Source of the DNA: Phoma sp. XZ068
Lineage: Eukaryota; Ascomycota; Dothideomycetes; Pleosporales; Didymellaceae
Direction of reading: 5' to 3'
DNA: 64,000 nucleotides
Assembly: GCA_004835665.1 (NCBI GenBank)
Contig: RBKR01000002.1
Span: 2,046,001 to 2,110,000, forward strand
Position numbers and translations under genes: made by a program. Below are positions 10,806-21,111 of this stretch, one piece after another; the first letter of the stretch is position 1; the number at the start of each line of letters is the position of its first letter. The notes beneath the pieces are model-generated. The model searched no databases. It worked only from the letters and a program-made list of their open reading frames with translations, and had not been told where the DNA came from.

Positions 10806-12621
10806 TCATTGCAGCACGAATTCCTGCGTTTTACTTCGATAACGCAGGACAAGCTCATCGTAAATTATACCTCCCATGGCGTATGAATCTGAGAAGGCCT
10901 CAGAGAATATGAAACAATCACCACTGATGAGCGCCCAAATTCCATCTCCATCTGGTCTGAGGGCGCACGGCGAAACGCCTCCTGAAAGTATGCAAACCAC
11001 ATCCTCACATTGTATAGCGCCAGGCGCAATTATTAACTCGCCATTATCCATCAGGCAAATCTTACACTGCTGAAGGGTCTCGCGGAAATGTCGTGCATCA
11101 TGACTACCAATAAACCTTGGCCGGCCGTTGTTGAGCCCCTGACTCTATTGTTAGAAGCATGTCAATGGCGTAAGAATTATAACTTACCAAACCAGCAGTA
11201 TAAGAGCGAGTGAGAAAGTTATGAAGTTTCACGCCATTTATGAGAGACATAGCTATGAGGTGAGTCGAGATCGAGCATATTATGTGATTTCTGTACTTAC
11301 CGTGCAGGATGCTTCGACCAAGGTGATCAACAATGGCAGGTCCATTGCACGCGACTTCCGCATCAACGAATTGCCTAAGATTGATGAGATTGTCATAGAG
11401 TTCTTCCATCTGGCTCTTGGCGTCATTGATGTCAGTAAATCGGATCTCTTGGCTTGTTTCCATTATCCGAGCATGTTGAAAACCCGTGACAAGTAATTTT
11501 GGGCGGTTTCCATCCACCGTAAGGGAAAAGAGGCATGACATTTGCTCTTGTTCAGCGGAAATGCTGGGCCGCAGCACACCTAAGCTTCGCTCAGAATCGG
11601 AAACTTCGTTGAAGTAGCAGTAGTCGAGGGGAAGATTGTGAGACCAGTCCGGAACCCAAGAAGACATGACCTTCTCGTGTGGGTGGCGAATACCTGTTAG
11701 TAACCGTAGTCCTAGCACAGGTAGCAGGTAGATTGCCACTTGAGTGAAACACTCCTCCACACTTTGGTCATAATTGATCAAGAAGTCCATCTCCGATTGC
11801 CCAGAACCGACCAAAGATTTTAGCGCAAAGACTCTATCTTTGGGGTCGCTCGCTAGGCAGTCTCTGCTCTCGTATAGTCGATTCCACAGGCTTGAGTGAG
11901 TTGATGTATATACTTCAGGGGGCTGGAGGATCCAAGCTAGAGCGATAGGCCATGGCTTCTTAGTCACTACGTAGTTCTTGTATCCATAGTAAACCGTCTG
12001 AAAGGCTTCGAAAGATGCCATGGCAGGGCCGTACATGATTTCCACAGAATCTTTCATGGCGACTTCTTGGAGAACCCATACCCTTTGGAACCACGGTAAC
12101 TCAAACAATGTGTCAAGTTGCTGAACGATGGTATCGTTAGGTGAAGATCGATGGAAGCTCTTGTCTTCTTCCAGAAGCTGTTCTACAGCTGCCAACTCCT
12201 CAAACAAGGCGCTGCTATCGAAATCTTGTTCGCCGAGAAACACAACGACGTTGAACGCATGGCTAAAGATAGCATCCATCATGCGGACCTGGCAGCCTCG
12301 CTCCTCCAGATTCTCTTGATCGATACAAATGGCATCAATCCACAGCAGTCGGTTCTCATGCTGTAGACGTAAACGTCGGAGCGCATCGTAGCAGTTTTGT
12401 CCAACTAACAACTCTCTGCTTCCATTGTATGGATAGATTACTTTTTGTTGACTGATTTCGCCCCAAGTGTAGGATAATGCTTCATATATTGGAAATGTGT
12501 CGGACAATTGAGGGTGTCGAATTTCGCATTTAATAGGGGATGAATCATTCAAGCTTGGATGGAGAACAAGAATCCGAATAGAGTCATCATGCCGCAACGG
12601 CTTGTATTGATAACGGAGCAT
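10806..12621 (-). CDS. HET-domain (heterokaryon incompatibility) protein
   Basis: This is a cytosolic protein of about 574 residues with a HET domain (PF06985), a TIR-like fold linked to non-self recognition and cell death in filamentous fungi. Exons: 12621-11301, 11252-11188 and 11144-10806. Intron 11253-11300 (48 bp) is in frame and stop-free; intron 11145-11187 (43 bp, CTAACAATAG end) restores the reading frame into the conserved C-terminal block. HET signatures are ALSYTWGE near residue 50, LWIDAICIDQ near 95 and VWVLQEVA near 185. The C-terminal block (GAIQCEDVVCILSGG ... CFIFSEAFSD) is the usual end of the large fungal HET family. No NACHT, WD-repeat or amyloid motif is attached. Partner and trigger are unknown. 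Confidence 0.9.
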
Positions 12622-13012
12622 GCTAACAAGATCTTGCGTGGGGAAGCCACTCGTCAGGAGGGTGAGGAAGTTTGTTAGGTTGGCAGCAAAGTCTAGGCAG
12701 CGGCTTTGGTGTCCAGGGGTAAGGCTGTGGCTTAGCTACGGCGGAAGAATGTCATTTTCATTGACTGAACACCTTCAGCCTCAGCAAAACTTTCAAAATC
12801 ACTTAATAAGCGCATTTTAGATAAACCTCAAATGCATGGATATTACATTCTTCCTTTACAAGGCTCAGCAATTCAACGAAGGCGCGTATGTTGGCGGAAT
12901 CAACGCCAAGTTGCTCTGTTGAACGGCTTTTTCCAAATCCCTTCGTAAAGAAGAAGAGAGAATCTAGGTTTGTCGAGATGACAGGATGTTGTTCATTTGA
13001 TAGAACCATAAT
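12622..13012. other. intergenic between HET start and decarboxylase stop
   Basis: A 68-codon open frame with its own ATG (13009-12803, minus) begins just beyond the decarboxylase stop codon. It has no recognisable motif and is most likely 3' untranslated sequence. The rest would be the HET promoter. Confidence 0.45.
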
Positions 13013-14107
13013 CTAATCTTCCAGCCTCAATATCCGGACAGCGTTACCACCAAGCACACCCTGCGCCTTCTCGTCATCGCCAACAAACGACTTGGAAATA
13101 GCTCCATAGTTTGCATTCACACTATGCCACTCCTTCGCATCCTCCTCCAGCGGCGGGAAGAACGGGTGGTCTGTACCAAATAACAGCCTATCAGCCCCAG
13201 AAGCTTCCACTGCAGCGTTCAACCCTACGGTGGAGTAGATGACCGCGTCGAGGTAAATGTTCGTCTTGAGAATGTCCCACACGTCACGGCGATTTTGAGT
13301 CTTCCCATGCTCCTTCAAATGCCCATCATGTAGGATGCAACTCTCGATTCTGCCTGCTAGGAAAGGCAGTGTCCCGCCGCTGTGCGCGAGAAGGACGTTA
13401 AGACCTGTGAAACGATCCCATACACCGCTCAATAGCATCCTCGTGACCGCAATAGTCGTTTCGAGCGGGAAGCCCAGCGCCAATGGCAACACATGGCCAT
13501 ACTCGCTCGCCCTGGGTCCGTAGACAGAAGACGGTAGTCCGTAGTGTGGGTGCAAGAAAATCAGCTGATTGTGTTTCTGCAGAGCAGCGTACACGGGATC
13601 GAGTCTTGTATCATCAAGACCCGAGCCGAGACCTGATGTTCCAAGAATGACACCGCGCGCGTACTTCAGTGTTGATAGACGCTCGATCTCTTTGACAATG
13701 GTTTTGGTATCGCTGGATAAGGGGAGGGTGCCGAAGAAGTACAATCGCCCAGGATACAGACCGCACTGCTCGTTCACATCGTCGTTGATTTCTACAGCTT
13801 TCTGGCCTGCTTCGTCCGCGGATAAGAAATCGAGCCAAGGATTCGCCAGTGAGATTACACTCTTATCGATTCTGTGCTGATCCATGAAAGCAATCTTTTT
13901 GGCTATGTCGAAGTACTCAGGGCCGATTGGGCGGCCTCGCGAGGTTGATGGGGTTGAGGGATCATCTTCGCCAGGGAGAATGATTAGACGTGACGAGTCG
14001 GGCGCATCAGGGAAGGTGCGGACGTAGGGGACTGTGGTGCGAGAGCGCAGGAGGTCCATGTATTTTGGAGGGTAGACATGGGTGTGGATGTCGACGATGG
14101 GCGCCAT
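13013..14107 (-). CDS. ACMSD-family metal-dependent amidohydrolase/decarboxylase
   Basis: This is a 364-residue single-exon enzyme of the amidohydrolase-2 family (PF04909), whose fungal members include aminocarboxymuconate-semialdehyde decarboxylase, orsellinate- and salicylate-type decarboxylases and uracil-5-carboxylate decarboxylase. Metal-binding features are visible in order: HTH at residues 8-10, HPHYG in the middle, LLAHSGG, and FGTDHPF near the C-terminus carrying the catalytic aspartate. Length and motifs are complete. It would remove a carboxylate from an aromatic or heteroaromatic acid in the cytosol; which acid is not clear. It is on the same strand as the upstream GNAT gene and the downstream HET and oxygenase genes, but each is spaced as a separate transcript. 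Confidence 0.88.
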   Translation of the reverse strand: MAPIVDIHTHVYPPKYMDLLRSRTTVPYVRTFPDAPDSSRLIILPGEDDPSTPSTSRGRPIGPEYFDIAKKIAFMDQHRIDKSVISLANPWLDFLSADEAGQKAVEINDDVNEQCGLYPGRLYFFGTLPLSSDTKTIVKEIERLSTLKYARGVILGTSGLGSGLDDTRLDPVYAALQKHNQLIFLHPHYGLPSSVYGPRASEYGHVLPLALGFPLETTIAVTRMLLSGVWDRFTGLNVLLAHSGGTLPFLAGRIESCILHDGHLKEHGKTQNRRDVWDILKTNIYLDAVIYSTVGLNAAVEASGADRLLFGTDHPFFPPLEEDAKEWHSVNANYGAISKSFVGDDEKAQGVLGGNAVRILRLED

Positions 14108-14470
14108 GTTGAAGTCAGTGGCACAGGGTGTCCAATGTATCTCACGACCTGAATGCCCCTTTAATTCGTTTGAATCTGTAAGAATTCGAGAACGTCAGGT
14201 GTGTTTGCTGACGGAGATGTAGTTATCGCAAGCTTGAACGCTGGCGGGGTAGCTCCAGACGAAGCCCCACTACAAGTTCGTTATCCCACCTTCCCCAACA
14301 AGCATGAGGCTACGGGGCAGCGGGTAACGGAGATGCCCGCACAGATATCGGGGAACATGTAGTCATCACTAAGGAAGTCCTGCGTCAGTATGTGATCCGG
14401 CAATACGTTGTCTTAGGATCATTCAATTCCATTTACAGGCCAGGTTTCGATCTTGCGGCGTTATATCCTT
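14108..14470. other. intergenic, decarboxylase promoter region
   Basis: This covers 363 bases between the decarboxylase start and the GNAT stop codon. No motif or open frame stands out. Confidence 0.5.
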
Positions 14471-15214
14471 CTAGGCACCAGTTCGCAAGAACACGTTTGG
14501 TGGCTTGTTCCAGTCCTTGAAATCATCATCGACGTCCCACACGATATCGCCCTCACCCTCATCCTTGAAGCCCAGCTTCCTGTAGACTGCTCTTCCCATG
14601 GCGCTACCCTCTGTTGTGCACTCCAAGTTGCCTCGCCTCTTCGCCTCTTCCAATCCCCACTGTACCAGCTTGCCGGCAACGCCACGTCGTTGATATGCTG
14701 GGTCAACAGCACATAGGTCTAAGGTGAAGATGGCGGGTGGACTAGCGCGATCCTTCTGCTGCGCAACCTCCTTGATATATGCAACACGCCTCTTCCACAG
14801 CGACTTGAACATCTGGTCCGCGAAGCGCTTGTTCGTCTCATCCAGCTTTGCTAATGCCTCGGTCATGTCTCCTGTGAATTTATCTCCGTAGCCTTCAACT
14901 TCAGAAAACTGCTGCCAGATGGCCATGCCCACGACTCTCCGCTGCCCAGGGTTCTCTGGGTCGGGCAATGTAGCCGTCAGGTAGATCTTGTTGGGTTGAC
15001 CGTCCTTGTTGGTGGTCCCTGACTTCCAACGCTTGATCATGCCGTCGGTAAGTTCATCCTGTCCTTCTTTGGTGTCCCAGCCTGGGTTCATGCGGATCCA
15101 TATAGCGTCCTGTGTTTGACGGCCAAAAGCTTCTGATACGCAGTAGTTGGCTTGCCTGATGTCCTGCTCAGTCTCGGCAGGTGCAATGACGATGCCATCA
15201 TGGCTGGCGGTCAT
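14471..15214 (-). CDS. GNAT-family N-acetyltransferase
   Basis: This is a 247-residue acetyl-CoA-dependent acetyltransferase. The acetyl-CoA binding motif A is clear at about residues 180-200 (AVDPAYQRRGVAGKL, with the Q/RxxGxG/A loop), followed by a helix and the typical YRKLGF motif in the last third. The first ATG is at 15214; the frame continues upstream but without an ATG. The N-terminal 100 residues include a region common in uncharacterised fungal GNAT proteins. The acceptor could be a small amine, an amino acid or a protein N-terminus; sequence does not decide. It is divergent from the polymerase delta gene. Confidence 0.85.
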   Translation of the reverse strand: MTASHDGIVIAPAETEQDIRQANYCVSEAFGRQTQDAIWIRMNPGWDTKEGQDELTDGMIKRWKSGTTNKDGQPNKIYLTATLPDPENPGQRRVVGMAIWQQFSEVEGYGDKFTGDMTEALAKLDETNKRFADQMFKSLWKRRVAYIKEVAQQKDRASPPAIFTLDLCAVDPAYQRRGVAGKLVQWGLEEAKRRGNLECTTEGSAMGRAVYRKLGFKDEGEGDIVWDVDDDFKDWNKPPNVFLRTGA

Positions 15215-15842
15215 GTTGCTGAGTTGAACGGCGGTCTGGGATTCAGTGGTGATGGGGACAGCGAGCTTGTATTGAGTATACGTGGTAATTGTCAAGGTAC
15301 AAGGGTTAACCCATGGGGATATATTGGTAAGCCGCCGGTTGCCTTAGCGAGTGGACCAGGCTTGGCCTGTTATTAGCTAACAGAATGCGTTGAGGCATAA
15401 GTGCGTGGGGTTGATTGCTACAAAATGTTTTGAGGCCATAGTGCTCAGAAAGGGTACCGCATTGTTCTGACTATGTCAAGATGACCACGCCACCGCGATA
15501 TACAAACTAGGAAGTAGCATATTGGAATCAGACTATGAGTTTGATATCTCCATCGACTCATCAAGAGACAGATGAGCGGTGTAAGAGATTCAGAATGATA
15601 TGCTGACAGTAAACGAGACGATTGCAGCAAAGCGTGATGGTGTTGGAGTTGTGGCGGGTGCACCCATTTACGCGTGCAAGGGTGTCGCGCACGTGCATGA
15701 CGCGGTCGCGCCTTCCGCGTTCTCACGTCGCCCTAAAGTGGTACTGTCCGCGTCTTCTCCACAACGCATCCACGCGCCACAACAACACAGCAACAATCTT
15801 TCGAGGTTGCTTTGTGTGTTGAAGCTCCTCACATCATCCAAG
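15215..15842. other. divergent promoter region, GNAT gene / polymerase delta
   Basis: This is 628 bases between two start codons pointing away from each other. The side nearest the polymerase gene carries several CGCGT cores, described separately. No coding sequence is supported. Confidence 0.55.
15670..15675 (+). promoter_or_regulatory. MCB-like element ACGCGT upstream of polymerase delta
   Basis: An exact ACGCGT (MluI cell-cycle box) lies 168 bases upstream of the polymerase delta start codon, with two further CGCGT cores at 15716-15720 and 15749-15753. In yeasts this box is bound by MBF and drives G1/S expression of replication genes. The role here is inferred from site, position and the downstream gene. 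Confidence 0.45.
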
Positions 15843-18800
15843 ATGGTTGGCCCTGTAACACAAACACCGGCGAAGCGAGCTCTCGCTGAGGCCTCGAACA
15901 ACCGCATCAACGCATCGCCCCGCTCCGCGAAGAAGCTCAAGCTTGAGAATGGCAGCACTACAAGGGGACCACCGATCAAGAAGGTCAATGGATCGTTCAA
16001 CGCGAGCCAGGCGGGGCCTAGTCAGTTCGAGACCACACTGGAGCAGATGACGCAGGACATTGAAGCTCTGAAGACAAAGAACACAGAGAGGGACCAGCAA
16101 TGGAAGCGACCGCCGCTGCCAGAGGATTTCAGCGAGATGACCTCGAAGGTCGTCTTTCAGCAGATTGAAGCCGAGGAAAGTGTGCTGAACGGCGGAAAGC
16201 CCGCCGTCAAGCTGTTTGGTGTGACAGAGGTAAGTCGCGTCGGCGTTCTGAAAAGACACAGTGCTGACACCTTGATATAGACTGGCCACTCCGTCCTTCT
16301 CCATGTGACTGGCTTCCTCCACTACTTCTACGTCGCTGCACCCATCAACTTTCACAAGGAAGACTGCAGGCCATACCAAACCTTCCTCGAGAGCGAATGC
16401 CAGAAACAGTTCAATCAGCACTCGGCCGTCATCGCCTCGGTGCAGATGTGCATGCGAGAGAATATCCTCCGCTTCCAGGGTAATCAAAAGAGCCCATACC
16501 TCAAAATCACAGTCAACGACTACAAGGCGATAAACCGCGTACGAACACTGGTGCAGAAGGGGTTCGCCAACTACAAGCGACTCTGGCCAGCCCGCGAGGA
16601 TGGCATCCTTACCTTCGACAACATCGCATACGTACTGAGATTCATGATCGACACAAAGATTGCGGGTATGTCGTGGGTTGAGGCACCAGCGGGAAAATAC
16701 AAGCTCCTCCATCCACGAGACCAACACTCCAACTGCCAGATTGAGGCGCAGATACACTACGCCGACCTCATTGCTCACCAGTCCGAAGGCGAGTGGGCCA
16801 AGTCGGCGCCTCTCCGTATCCTTTCCTTCGACATCGAATGCGCAGGTCGTAAAGGTGTCTTCCCTGAGGCTAACGTCGACCCGGTCATCCAGATTGCCAA
16901 CGTTGTCACGCGAAATGGTGAGGAGAAGCCTTTTGTGAGAAACGTCTTTTGTTTGGACACCGTCAGTCCTATCGTAGCCACGCAAATTTGCTCCTACGCT
17001 GATGAAGGTGAAATGTTGATGAAATGGCGCGACTTTGTCGAGGAAGTTGATCCAGACGTCATTATCGGATACAATATTGCCAACTTCGATTTCCCATATC
17101 TACTGGATCGCGCAAAGCACCTCAAGCTTGCAAAGTTTCCCTACTGGACGCGACTGAAGACAGTACCGTCGAAGGTGGAGAGCTCGAAGTTCTCGAGTAA
17201 GCAGTTGGGCAGTCGAGACACCAAAACCACCAACACCAACGGTCGTATCCAGCTTGATTTGCTCCAACTCATCCAGCGCGACCATCAACTGCGAAGTTAC
17301 ACACTGAACTCTGTGTGCGCGCATTTTCTAAAGGAGCAGAAGGAAGATGTGCATCACAGCATGATCACAGAACTGTTCAACGGCGACTCAAACTCTCGAA
17401 GACGACTAGCGGTTTACTGTTTAAAGGATGCATACTTACCACAACGACTTCTGGATAAGCTCATGTGTCTGGTCAACTATACCGAGATGGCAAGAGTCAC
17501 AGGTGTACCATTCAACTACCTTCTAGCTCGAGGACAACAAGTCAGATTCATCAGTCAGCTGTTCCGAAAAGCTCTGGACCATGGGCTTATCTGCCCGGAT
17601 TTGCCAAATCAAGGCGACAGTGGCGACCAGTACGAAGGTGCAACAGTCATTGAACCCAAGCGTGGATACTACAAGCAGCCCGTCGCTACACTCGATTTCG
17701 CCTCGCTGTATCCAAGTATCATGCAAGCACACAATCTATGCTACACCACCTGGCTAGACAAAGCGACCGTGGAGAAGCTCAAAATGAAGAAAGATGAGGA
17801 CTACATCGTGACGCCCAATGGCGACTTATTTTGCACGGTCAAAACCCGGAAGGGTTTACTTTCGCAAATTCTTGAAGAACTACTCGGTGCCCGTAAAAGG
17901 GCTAAGAGAGAGTTGGCCGTTGAGACGGATCCCTTCAAGAAGGCTGTGCTGAACGGTCGACAACTGGCTCTGAAGGTCAGCGCCAACTCTGTCTATGGTC
18001 TGACGGGTGCTACGAACGGCAAGTTGCCCTGTCTGGCCATTGCGAGTAGCACGACTAGTTTCGGTCGTCAAATGATTGAGAAGACCAAGGAGGAGGTTGA
18101 AAAGAAGTACACCATTGCAAATGGCTACAGCCACGATGCAGAAGTCATCTATGGTGATACTGATTCCGTCATGGTAAAATTCGGAACTTCCGATCTGCCG
18201 GAAGCTATGAAGCTGGGCGAGGAGGCCGCGGAGTATGTGTCCTCGAAGTTTATCAAGCCCATCAAGCTTGAGTTCGAAAAGGTTTACTTCCCTTATCTTC
18301 TGATCAACAAGAAGCGCTACGCCGGTCTGTACTGGACAAACCCGAATAAGTGGGACAAGATGGACACGAAGGGTATCGAGACTGTTCGACGTGACAATTG
18401 TCGTCTGGTACAAACAGTCATTGAGACGTCGCTGCGCATGTTGTTGATCGACCAGGATCCAGAAGGTGCTCAAGAGTAAGTCGCTGTACCGCTATCATCG
18501 TACATTCGCTGACATGCCTAGATTCGTCAAAGACACCATCTCGGACCTCTTACAGAACAAGGTCGACATGTCCAACCTTGTCATCACCAAGGCCCTCACT
18601 AAGCAAGAAGACGACAAGGGCCAGGGTGGTTATGCGAATAAGCAAGCCCACGTTGAGCTCGCGGAACGAATGAAGAAACGCGACGCTGGTTCCGCCCCAG
18701 GTCTGGGTGATCGTGTCGCCTATGTCATGGTCAAAGGTGCCAGCGGCTCGAAGAACTACGAAAAGTCCGAGGATCCCATCTGGGTACTCGAGAACAACCT

Positions 18801-19281
18801 GCCCATCGACACGCGATACTACCTCGACAACCAACTGGCGAAACCACTTGGTAGGATCTTCGAGCCCATCCTTGGTGAGAAGAAGGCCAATTCACTACTT
18901 ATGGGTGACCACACACGAGCCATTTCAGTCGCAGCACCAACCATGGGTGGTCTTATGAAGTTTGCAAAGAAGACGCAAACATGCATGGGCTGCAAGAAGC
19001 CGCTCACAGCCGCCCACGAGAAAGAAGGCGCCGTCTGCGAGAACTGTCAACCTCGAATCGGCGAGCTATACCAGAAACAACTGACCAAGGTCAGTGAGCT
19101 TGAAGTGCGCTTCTCGCGACTTTGGACGCAATGTCAGCGCTGCCAGGGCAGTATTCACTGTGAGGTTATCTGCGCGAGTAGAGATTGCCCGATTTTCTAC
19201 ATGCGGATGAAGGCGCGAAAGGATGTCGAGGACGCAGGCAAAGAGATGGTGCGCTTTGACAAGGATGCTGCGCTTTGGTAG
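15843..19281 (+). CDS. POL3: DNA polymerase delta catalytic subunit
   Basis: This is the replicative B-family DNA polymerase that completes lagging-strand synthesis with PCNA, 1113 residues in three exons: 15843-16229, 16281-18475 and 18522-19281 (introns 16230-16280 and 18476-18521). All expected motifs are present: exonuclease I FDIECAG (D313), exonuclease II GYNIANFDFPYL, exonuclease III YCLKDAYLP, polymerase A DFASLYPSIM (D601), polymerase B KVSANSVYG, polymerase C YGDTDSVM (D755 and D757). The C-terminus has two four-cysteine motifs: CysA (CMGC...CENC), which helps PCNA binding, and CysB (CQRC...CEVICASRDC), which holds a 4Fe-4S cluster for the accessory subunits. Length is close to yeast Pol3 (1097). 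The N-terminal 60 residues are basic, suiting nuclear import. Intact and very well supported. Confidence 0.98.
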
Positions 19282-19572
19282 TGTTGTGTGGATTGGAAGA
19301 GGAGTACATGGCGTTTTGTTGCATAAATACCACCATTGTGTATAGTCAGTCGATAGGATACGACGCATGCTTATGAAGTAATTTGTTGTAATGATGCATA
19401 TCTCATACAGCCTATACCAACCGTCTATCGTATCTGATCTCATCTCATACTTCGCCATGCCAGTATCGCGCCCATGCTAGAACTACGCGTTAGAAAAATC
19501 AACCAATACAACCCTTGACGCCGATTCATCAATGCTTCATTCCACGCCCTTCAAATGCAATGCACCTCAAAT

Positions 19573-21111
19573 CTACCTCGGACTAGAAAGCGCCCCATAA
19601 CTCCTCGGACTCGCATGCCTACTCGTGCCCAACAACGCCCTCGCCTCATCCAACGCCGCCCCCTCGCCCCGAATAGGAATACTCCGACTCCGACTCCTAC
19701 TCCCCTCACTACTACTCGCGGGACTCAAACCCCGCGCCGGCGTATGCGCAGGCGTACTCGCCCGACTAACAGACGGCGTCGCAGCCACACTGACTGCCGG
19801 CGCCCATCCGCGCATCCACCCGCTTACACGGCGCCAGTGGAGTCGTCGTCGCTTGGGGACACCGTGGTCGTCGATGGTGACGATGATTTCGTCGTCGCGT
19901 AGTATTGGTCTTCCGCGGGCGTCTTTCAGCTCTCCGTCGCCAAAGTATACGAATTGTAATCCCACTGCGGCGTCCATGAGGAGGACGCCCGCGGCGCCGA
20001 GGAAGAAGGGGAGGGCGCGGAGGATCCAGGTTCGTCGTGTGGAGCCTTCGGGCGACCAGCCGGAGTTTGGGGGGAGGTCGTACCAGGCGGAGGGGTTGGT
20101 GAGGAGGGACGTGCTGTAGAAGAGGTTGCCGAAGAAGGCGGCGGCGAAGAGGGAGGGGGAGAGGCCGGCGGTTGAGCGGCGGATTTGGTTCTTGTAGAGT
20201 TGCGGGAGGCGCGAGCCGAGGTAGAGGAAGGTGCTGGACCAGGAGAAGAATTTGCCGAGGAGTTCGCGCGTTGTCATGCCTGTGTCTGCGGGGGCGGAGA
20301 GCGTGGAGAGTGGGGAGTGAGGGCCGGTGGGGTGGGCGATTGTGCCGTGCGAGAGGACGGCGAAGACCATGCTGATGTAGAGCAGGGTTTTGGGTGAAGG
20401 TAGAGGGGATGGAGAACCTGCTACGCGGCGGATGTTGCGGTCTGACGGCGTTCCAGGCGATTCTAGAAGTTGAGGTGCTCCCATGGGCGACACTGCGTAG
20501 GACTCTTTGACACCACTAGGCGAGCGCGCGAAGTTGGGTATCCGGAACGCATCCAGCGGAGCCGAGTGCGGGACTTCGATATCTTTCTTGTCAGACTTTG
20601 CGTCCGTTGGCTTTGTCTGCGTCTTGCCCTTGGAAACCTGCTGCATCCCGCCGTTTCCATTCCCGCTCCCACCGTCGTTCTCCCCGCTCTTCCAGCGTCC
20701 CCAGATCGGTCGAAGAGGCCGCCCGTGGTGCAGCAGCTCGTACCACACCCACTGCCCCGTCAGCCCGCAGTCTACAAACACGTAGTACCCGGCGATGACA
20801 ATCTGCCACGTTGCCTGCCCTGTGAACAGACAGCCAAGGAGGTTCGTCAGATCTCCCAGCAGCCACTCCGTCAGGAAGTATACACTAAGCCCCGACGTCG
20901 ACTTGAGCTTGTGGTTCTTGTATATTTGCGGCAGCTGCGCGAACAGCCATGATATAATACTGCATGTTCCGAGCAGGGTCGACAGGAGCCCGAGGTACGA
21001 CGGTATGCAGGTGTGGAAGGTTATGGAGAAGGCTCGGAGGAACTCGTCCGCTGGTTCGCAATGAGGTGGGAGCGAGGGTTGTTCGATCTGAAGCGATCGG
21101 TAGGGCAGCAT
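19573..21111 (-). CDS. PQ-loop repeat transporter, vacuolar amino acid type
   Basis: This is a 512-residue single-exon membrane protein with two PQ-loop repeats (PF04193), as in yeast Ypq1-3/Rtc2 and human PQLC2, which export basic amino acids from the vacuole or lysosome. Repeat 1 holds FAQLPQIYKN (PQ at residues 61-62) and repeat 2 SRLPQLYKN near residue 305. Hydrophobic segments fit seven helices, with a long hydrophilic loop (about residues 145-250) between the repeats. The tail of about 90 residues after the last helix is rich in Ser, Arg and Pro. The loop and tail are longer than in the yeast proteins. Location in the vacuolar membrane is inferred from the family. Confidence 0.88.
   Translation of the reverse strand: MLPYRSLQIEQPSLPPHCEPADEFLRAFSITFHTCIPSYLGLLSTLLGTCSIISWLFAQLPQIYKNHKLKSTSGLSVYFLTEWLLGDLTNLLGCLFTGQATWQIVIAGYYVFVDCGLTGQWVWYELLHHGRPLRPIWGRWKSGENDGGSGNGNGGMQQVSKGKTQTKPTDAKSDKKDIEVPHSAPLDAFRIPNFARSPSGVKESYAVSPMGAPQLLESPGTPSDRNIRRVAGSPSPLPSPKTLLYISMVFAVLSHGTIAHPTGPHSPLSTLSAPADTGMTTRELLGKFFSWSSTFLYLGSRLPQLYKNQIRRSTAGLSPSLFAAAFFGNLFYSTSLLTNPSAWYDLPPNSGWSPEGSTRRTWILRALPFFLGAAGVLLMDAAVGLQFVYFGDGELKDARGRPILRDDEIIVTIDDHGVPKRRRLHWRRVSGWMRGWAPAVSVAATPSVSRASTPAHTPARGLSPASSSEGSRSRSRSIPIRGEGAALDEARALLGTSRHASPRSYGALSSPR

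Noticed and set aside
12803..13009. 68-codon minus-strand open frame just past the ACMSD-type gene
   Set aside because: No motif, and it is placed where the 3' untranslated region of that gene is expected.
15834..16985. 383-codon open frame on the minus strand across the polymerase delta gene
   Set aside because: It lies antisense to conserved exonuclease-domain coding sequence and has no family resemblance; GC-biased codons create such shadow frames.
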